Assembly (NCBI GenBank): GCA_947683625.1
Contig: CANTUR010000066.1
Coordinates: 1,860,001-1,924,000 of the forward strand
Direction of reading: 5' to 3'
Source: Mallotus nudiflorus
Taxonomy: Eukaryota; Streptophyta; Magnoliopsida; Malpighiales; Euphorbiaceae
DNA: 64,000 nucleotides
Under the pieces are notes generated by a model. That model was given only the letters and a program-made list of their open reading frames with translations. It did no database searches and was not told the DNA's origin. How positions within the stretch are numbered: position 1 is the stretch's first letter; each line of letters opens with the position of its first letter. Position numbers and translations under genes: made by a program. This document shows positions 58,561 to 64,000 of this stretch, one piece after another.

Positions 58561-59290
58561 CTAGGGTAAATAATGATATGCTAAAATGGTACCAGAGATG
58601 TAATTGCCTTCCTCTAGGGATACACATTTGGACCATGGGTGTGAGACGGATTTCTTATAAAGCTCCCCATAATGGACAAAGCAGTGTGTTGGCTCTATCT
58701 TTAGCTTCTGAGCCTTTAGTTTGTCTTTTAGGAGTGTTATATTTTCTAGGTATTGGACTATCGATTGCATCCATTTTGAGATTTCCCATACCTCTATGAT
58801 ATCTAGGTCCTTGGTGCTGGGTTTTATCAATGCTTCAGTGAGTTCCATCCCCTTAAACACTTGATTGTCTTTAGTTGCTGATTTGGCTAAGAGGTCAGCC
58901 TTAGAGTTTTCATGTCTGGGTATTTGGACTATCTCCCATTGTCCTTTGTCTTGTTCAATCTTTTTCAAGAGTTGTATAACTTTTCTTGCATATATGGCGA
59001 TGCTTGGATCCTTAATCTGGAAGGTCCTGTTTACCTGGTTTACCATTATTTGAAAGTCCAAGTGTATTGTAAGGTGTTTGACTTTGACTTCGGCTGCCAA
59101 CTTTAATCCTGTGATGAGTACCTTATATTCTGTGGCATTGTTGGTTATGTTGTACTCTATTCAAATTGCATACTGGATGTGAATTTTATTTGGTCCCTTA
59201 AGGATAACCTCAGTGCTAAATCCTTGAGTGGAGGATGCTCTGTCAATATAGAGCTTCCACTTTGGTGCTTTGGTGATGGTGAGATCTTTC
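58561..59290 (-). pseudogene. Second (archaeal-type) RNase H and start of an integrase zinc region, Tat
   Basis: Read on the minus strand, 59280-59100 gives a degenerate KWKLYIDRASS ... NNATEYKVLITGLKLA. 59100-58561 continues through HLTIHLDFQIMVNQVNRTFQ and VQIPRHENSKADLLAKSAT, the ending of an archaeal-type RNase H. A stretch like the linker before integrase follows, ending near a damaged zinc region. One stop breaks the first half. The catalytic D of the YTDSQ-like motif reads HLDFQ, so that Asp is still present. Confidence 0.75.
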
Positions 59291-59415
59291 AGTATCATTT
59301 CTTAAATGAAATCTGCTAGAGCTTGAGCTTTCACCTATTGACAAGGCTTATAGTTGATGTCAAATTCTTTAAGTAAGATCAACCATTAAACCAATTTGCC
59401 CAAAGTCTCAGGCCT

Positions 59416-60119
59416 TCATAAGATTTTTTGCAAGGGGAAGCAGGATTTGACATTGATGGGATGAGCCTGGAAGTAGTGTCTGAGCTTCCATGATGCATGG
59501 AAAATGGCCATGGCTAGCTTATCCAGTGTTACGTACCGAACCTCGGATCCACAAAGTATCTTACTGATGTAGTATACCGGGTTTTGCTGACTCTCTTCTT
59601 CCTTACAAGAACCAAAACTATGCATTCTTGACCCACTAAGAGGTATAAGTATAGTGTTTCCTCTGGGACTAGCCTACTAAGTAGAGGTGGTGATGACAAA
59701 ATTTTTTTAATATCTTCGAAAGCTGCCTAGCAGTCTTCAGTCCAAACAAATTACTTGGAATTTTTTAAAGCTCAGAATAGTGGTAGGCACCATCTGGCTG
59801 AGTAGGAGATGAAATGTCCCAAAGCTGTTATCCTGCCATTTAACTTTTATAACTCATGGATAGTCTTTGGAGCTTTCATGTTGAGAATGGCCTTCATTTT
59901 CTCTAGGTTGGCCTCAATACCTTTATGAGATATTATGAATCTCATGAATTTTCCTACTTTGACTTTGAAGCTGCATTTTTCTTGATTAAGCTTGATCCTA
60001 GACTTGCTCAGTAATTGGAGCACTTGATCTACATCCACCGGGTGTTGCTTTGCATGGTTGCTTTTATTAATAATGTCGTCCATGTATACTTTCACATTTT
60101 TCCCAACATGGTTCATCAT
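59416..60119 (-). pseudogene. Reverse transcriptase and first RNase H remnants, Tat
   Basis: 60119-59847 encodes GKNVKVYMDDIINKSNHAKQ with the catalytic MDD, then LNQEKCSFKVKVGKF and GIEANLEKMKAIL, the RT palm and thumb of Tat elements. 59625-59416 encodes PVYYISKILCGSEVRY and a KLRHYFQAHPI motif, the gypsy RNase H. Earlier RT motifs can be traced to about 60560 in other frames (for example around 60360-60420). Stops and shifts separate the pieces. Confidence 0.75.
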
Positions 60120-61136
60120 CCTCTAATATATTGCTCCGACATTCTTTAATCCGAAGGGCATCACCTTGTAGCAGTAAAGACCTTCATGGGTGATGAAGGA
60201 TGTCTTTTCTTAGTCTTCCCTCTTCATTAGTATCTGGTAATATCCTTATTTTGTGTCAATAAAACAATATAGACCGTGGTCGGCAATGAAGTCTACTAGC
60301 TAGTTAATTGTAGGTAGTGGGTAGATGTTCTTGGGGCCTGCCTGGTTAAGGTCAGTACAATCCACACATATCCTATATTTTTTGTTTGATTTCTTGACTA
60401 GTATCACATTGGCTACCCATTATGGGTGAGTAACTTCTTTAATAAACTTGGCTTCTAATAACTTCTTTGTTTCCTCAGCGATTATCTTCTGCCTCTCATA
60501 TACAAAGGTTATTTTCTTTTGGATCATTAGCTTTGCCCCTGGTATAATGTTCAAGCTATGACAGAAAACCTAGGGATCTACCCCAATTATTTTAGATGCC
60601 CAAGAAGCAAAGTCTTTCGAGTGCCGAGTGAGGACTTTCTTATTCCTTGCTTGGTGTTATAGTCAAGCTCATTGTTGATCTTCACTGCTTTCCCGTCAGT
60701 AATTTACAAAGTTTAAATGTCATCGATTGGTTGTGGTCTAGTGCCTTGCTTTTCTATTTCCCCCATTTCTAGGGGGAAGGCCTCTATTTGAGGGTTTATT
60801 ATCATCTGGTAATACTGTCTAGCCATGTGTTGATCTCCGTGGATAGTGAGAGTTTTGCCCTTAACTAGAATCTTTATAGTTAGGTGTCAGATGGTTGTGA
60901 CTGCATCGACTTTATAAAGCGCTAGTTGTCCTATAATTCCATTGTATGCCAATGAGAGATCCACCATATTAAACAGAGCTTTAATGACTTTTATCTTTTT
61001 ATCGTCTTGATTTCCAAATTCCAAATTTAACTCTACAATTCCCATGGGCTATATGGTTCCTCCATAGAAGCTTGTAACGGGATTCTGAATGGCTTTTCAG
61101 GTTGGTGATAGAGCCTCCCATGGCTTTGTAGGCATT

Positions 61137-62496
61137 TCAAGACAATGCATTGGTGGCACTTCCATTATCAACTAATAACCTCTTCATCGGATAATTGTTA
61201 ATGTATGCATTTATCACTAGGGCATCACAATGGGGATAGTGAACATGCAACCCGTCTTTTGAATTAAATACAATCTCTCTTTTCTTGAAGGCTGGCCCTT
61301 CTCTGCGGCTCCTTTTAGGTTTCTTCTCAATGTTTCCCCCTCCAATAATCATGTAAATGATGTCGATCGGCTCATTCTGAACCTTCTTTATTTTTGTCCT
61401 GTCTCGCCTATGGGCCTCTAGATTCCTAATTCCTTTGGAAGTGTTAGTGAAATTATTGAGTTTACCATTATGCACTAGTCTTTCTATGGCATTCTTCAAT
61501 TCTCTACAAGCCTCAGTGTCGTGCCCGTATTCTCAGTGATAGTGGCAATAGTGTCCCTTATCCAGTATGGCTCTCCAGCTTGGGCTTATTCTTCTTGTTA
61601 GGGTAATTTCTACACCATTATATCTGACCCACATAAGGATTATAGATATAGAGGTATTTAGAGGTGTGTATCTATCTGCTTCTATGTCAAATATTTCTAC
61701 TAGGCTTTTGAAATTTATTTTTAGGAAGCTTACTCGCCTGGATCTTGATTTTTCATCTTTGGTTGATGGTTTTTCTTCTTCCCTTTGCATCCTTCTATCT
61801 TCATCCATTTTTATCATTCTTATCGCCATAGCCATTACTTTTGCAAAAGTGCCAACTTCCTTCGTCATTATCTTGTCTTTGAGCTTTTTAAGTCTAGTGC
61901 CATTTTTCAAGGCTTCTATAGTAACTTCATCTATAAGGATTTTTTATCTACATGGCTACCTTATTGAATAAGGACTCATCGACCTCTTGCTGACACATCC
62001 GAAGATCATTGATGTTTTTGGTAGGGGGAATGTTGGTGACGAATCTAGTATGAAACTTCTTTGCTAGATCCTTAAAGGAGTTGATAGAGTTTTGTGGGAG
62101 CTGCTGAAACTATTTTTAGGTATTCTTTGTGAGTGTGCTTGGGAAGACTCGACACATGATTCTATCATTCACGTTCTAGAGCAATATTCCTGTTTTAAAT
62201 GAGGATATATGGTTGACGAGATTTTTTGTCCTATTATATTGATCTATTTATGGGATTCTAAACTTAGTTAGGATCTTTGTCAAGATTATCCTTTTTGTAA
62301 ATGGCGTTCTACCTTCCATAATACATTCATCTTCCTTCTTTGGTCTCGTGTGGGCTTTGTGTATAACTTTTTTAACCCTCTGAATTAACTTCGAGTCATC
62401 GAGAGTTAGAATTATTGAACTACATTCTCCTTCTGGAACTTTACTCTTCCCCTTGTTCGCCTCAGGTATCTCCAGAGGTGTTGTGTTTTTGTCCAT
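61137..62496 (-). pseudogene. Gag and protease remnants, Tat
   Basis: 62496-62248 looks like the gag N-terminal part (ending GRTPFTKRIILTKILTKFRI). 61910-61533 is the basic gag C-terminus. 61499-61137 runs into the aspartic protease (HCDALVINAYINNYPMKRLL, then VDNGSATN, where the usual D-S/T-G is DNG). The pieces are in different frames. The plus-strand frame at 61567-61971 is the antisense shadow. Confidence 0.65.
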
Positions 62497-62950
62497 GTGA
62501 GCTAGCCTAGGGTTACCACTTTGAACTAAAGTGTTTAACTATTGTTGTATTTGAGCTTGGATATTTTATATCATTGCTTCCTTATTGGTTTGGGTGAGGT
62601 TGAGTGTTTGGGGTATAGTGTTCAGGTTAGGCATAGTTACAACCAGTGTATTTATTAGGCTTGGAAAAGGTACATAAGGTATTAGTCGATGATGGTGTTG
62701 CAATAGAGCATAATATGGAAAATCGATACCCAAAGTTGGCCACCCCTAGTGCGTATATCCGGATGAAGGTCTAGCATACTGGAAAGTTGCTAGAAGTGCT
62801 GCTGTTGGGAGAGGTGTTGACAGATTGATTGGAGGAATGAGTGCCGAGAGGTTAATATGAGTTTTAGGAGTCGATATTGGTAGTGGGTTGAAAGTTATGG
62901 AATCGATGTCTTAACTTAGCAGATATACGAATGGCTTTTCCCAAGAGTTT

Positions 62951-62965
62951 CCACAGATGGCGCCA
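62951..62965 (-). other. Primer binding site of the Tat element
   Basis: On the minus strand tggcgccatctgtgg lies two bases inside the 5' LTR. tggcgcc matches the CCA-end of Asp- or Arg-type tRNAs used by Tat elements; beyond 7-8 bases I cannot assign the tRNA. Confidence 0.7.
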
Positions 62966-62967
62966 CT

Positions 62968-63364
62968 TGATAACTTTTTTTGAAACTCTTGAGCTTGGAA
63001 TCTTGTAAGTGATCAACAAAAGGTAAAGTGAGAGGTGGGGAGGATCCCCACAAACACCTAAGTCAGGAAACAGAGAGAGAATCTAGCAAGAGAAAGCAAG
63101 AACAATTAGAATATGAGAAAATATAATGAATAAAAATGAGGGATATAAGGTCCTATATATAATGATACTTAGATATGAAAAGAGTAGGATCCCTTTTAGG
63201 ATAAAAATCCCAAACCAAATAGAAGAGTATTCCTTCTTCGTTTAGGAGTTTTCTTGAGGCAGGATCATTTCCTTAAATGGATTTGACTGCTTTCCATTTC
63301 TAAGTAACTTGTATAGGAAAAAAATTTTTTTAATTAAATAGAAATATATACATGTGGGGTATCA
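62968..63364 (-). mobile_element. 5' LTR of the Tat element
   Basis: It begins TGATAAC and ends GGTATCA on the plus strand, a short inverted TGATA/TATCA pair. A TATA-like ctatatataatg lies near 63155, with its counterpart in the other LTR near 57110. Confidence 0.78.
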
Positions 63365-63699
63365 TACAGATTCAATACAGTCTTTTTATAGTGGGAGTTT
63401 TCTTAGGAAAAAAAATAACTCCAACAATTTAATAGGTTAACCTTTTTTTTAGAATTATTCCATTAAATGATCTTTTAAAACTAGTCATAAAAGTTAGTTT
63501 ATATGATTATTAATGAATAAATGAATGATTTTAATATATTTTATTAAAGAAATGTACATTAATAAATATAGAAGTACATAATTATAAAAGAATAAGAGAT
63601 AAATACAAAATAACAAGTGTAACTAATATGAACAATAAGATAACTAATAGAACCTATATCTATCTTATTAGCCCCTGATAAAACCCTTGCCCATTATGA
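63365..63699. other. Flank between Tat element and copia fragment
   Basis: AT-rich. The segment at 63366-63410 (gattcaatacagtct...gggagttttcttaggaa) resembles 54914-54953. It may include the 3' LTR of the copia element, but I could not find its ends. Confidence 0.35.
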
Positions 63700-64000
63700 A
63701 GATGAAGTTGAGTGCAACGAGTTTAAAATCGAGCAGTGGACAAGGGTTTGGTAAAAGGGTCAGCTAGTTGATCCTCTATCTTGATAAATTGAATGTTTAG
63801 GAAACCAGATGCAACTTGTTCTCTGATGAAGTGATAGTCAAACTCTATATGTTTTGTGCGTGCATGGAAGATCAGATATTGCACCAATATTATCACAACA
63901 TAAAGTAGCTTAATGAACTAATTTTTAATGTTCTTAAAGGAGACCTTTTAACCATATTAGTTCAGATGTGGCATTAGTTATGGCCTTGTATTCATTTTCA
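63700..64000 (-). pseudogene. C-terminal end of a Ty1/copia pol (RNase H), runs off the window
   Basis: Minus-strand frames give ENEYKAITNATSELIWLKGL, then CCDNIGAI, then in a shifted frame ASGFLNIQFIKIEDQL, the standard end of copia RNase H. The usual segment between CCDNIGAI and HARTKHI is partly deleted and stops follow GLL. The rest of the element would lie beyond 64000. Confidence 0.8.

Larger units (their letters stand above)
56912..63364 (-). mobile_element. Decayed Tat-lineage Ty3/gypsy element
   Basis: Two related LTRs of about 400 bp (56912-57314 and 62968-63364) bound 5.65 kb that reads on the minus strand as gag, protease, RT, gypsy RNase H and a second, archaeal-type RNase H. 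Two RNase H domains in this order mark the Tat lineage. No integrase core was found between 58560 and the 3' LTR; a 90-bp tandem array lies there. All domains contain stops or frameshifts. The LTRs differ at many positions, so the insertion is much older than that at 27031. The flanks show no clear 5-bp duplication. Confidence 0.85.

Noticed and set aside
58521..59106. Plus-strand frames across the Tat RNase H
   Set aside because: Antisense shadows; the minus-strand reading matches RNase H and the plus-strand one matches nothing.

Overview
The window is nuclear DNA of a flowering plant, most likely a eudicot. It is strongly AT-rich and dominated by Ty3/gypsy LTR retrotransposons of the plant Tekay (Del) and Tat lineages, Mutator-like elements and Ty1/copia fragments. 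The only host-type genes are two damaged relatives of the plant receptor kinase BIR1. I cannot name the species. No tRNA, rRNA, CRISPR array or bacterial feature was seen.

Layout. 1-7643: the 3' part of an old, stop-riddled Tekay element with its 3' LTR (LTR A). 7676-20150: a tandemly duplicated block. Each copy has a Tekay-type LTR (B, then C), a TNN microsatellite, about 1.2-1.8 kb of unrecognised sequence and the left end of a large Mutator-like element. 17865-47358: that element in full, about 10.3 kb before later insertions. It carries a DUF1985-Ulp1-like protease gene (+ strand) and a MuDR-type transposase gene (- strand), the arrangement of plant Kaonashi/KI-type MULEs. It has been split by solo LTR D (20982-24367), by an apparently intact young Tekay element (27031-37995, minus strand, one 1609-residue gag-pol frame, two matching 2949-bp LTRs, TSD gatga) and by solo LTR G (40825-45654, TSD aaatc). 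LTR G itself contains a solo copia-type LTR (40976-42517, TSD aaatt). 

48242-56800: two BIR1-related fragments on the same strand. The first (48242-49457) keeps the membrane anchor and a degenerate kinase but has no LRR ectodomain. The second (55948-56790) keeps signal peptide, LRRs and membrane segment but has no kinase. Between them lie three long-inverted-repeat elements, each with a perfect 9-10 bp target duplication, and several small tandem repeats. 56912-63364: a decayed Tat-lineage element on the minus strand with two RNase H domains, no visible integrase and a 90-bp tandem array near its 3' LTR. 63700-64000: the end of a copia pol gene, minus strand.

Most interesting observation. 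The seven Tekay-type LTRs, although diverged over most of their length, share short GC-richer modules. These contain hairpins whose stems change in a compensating way. The modules are bordered by GTGAGT/GTAAGT donors and AG acceptors around AT-rich segments, so the LTRs look like multi-exon non-coding transcription units. All of this was read by eye; alignments and RNA data would decide it.
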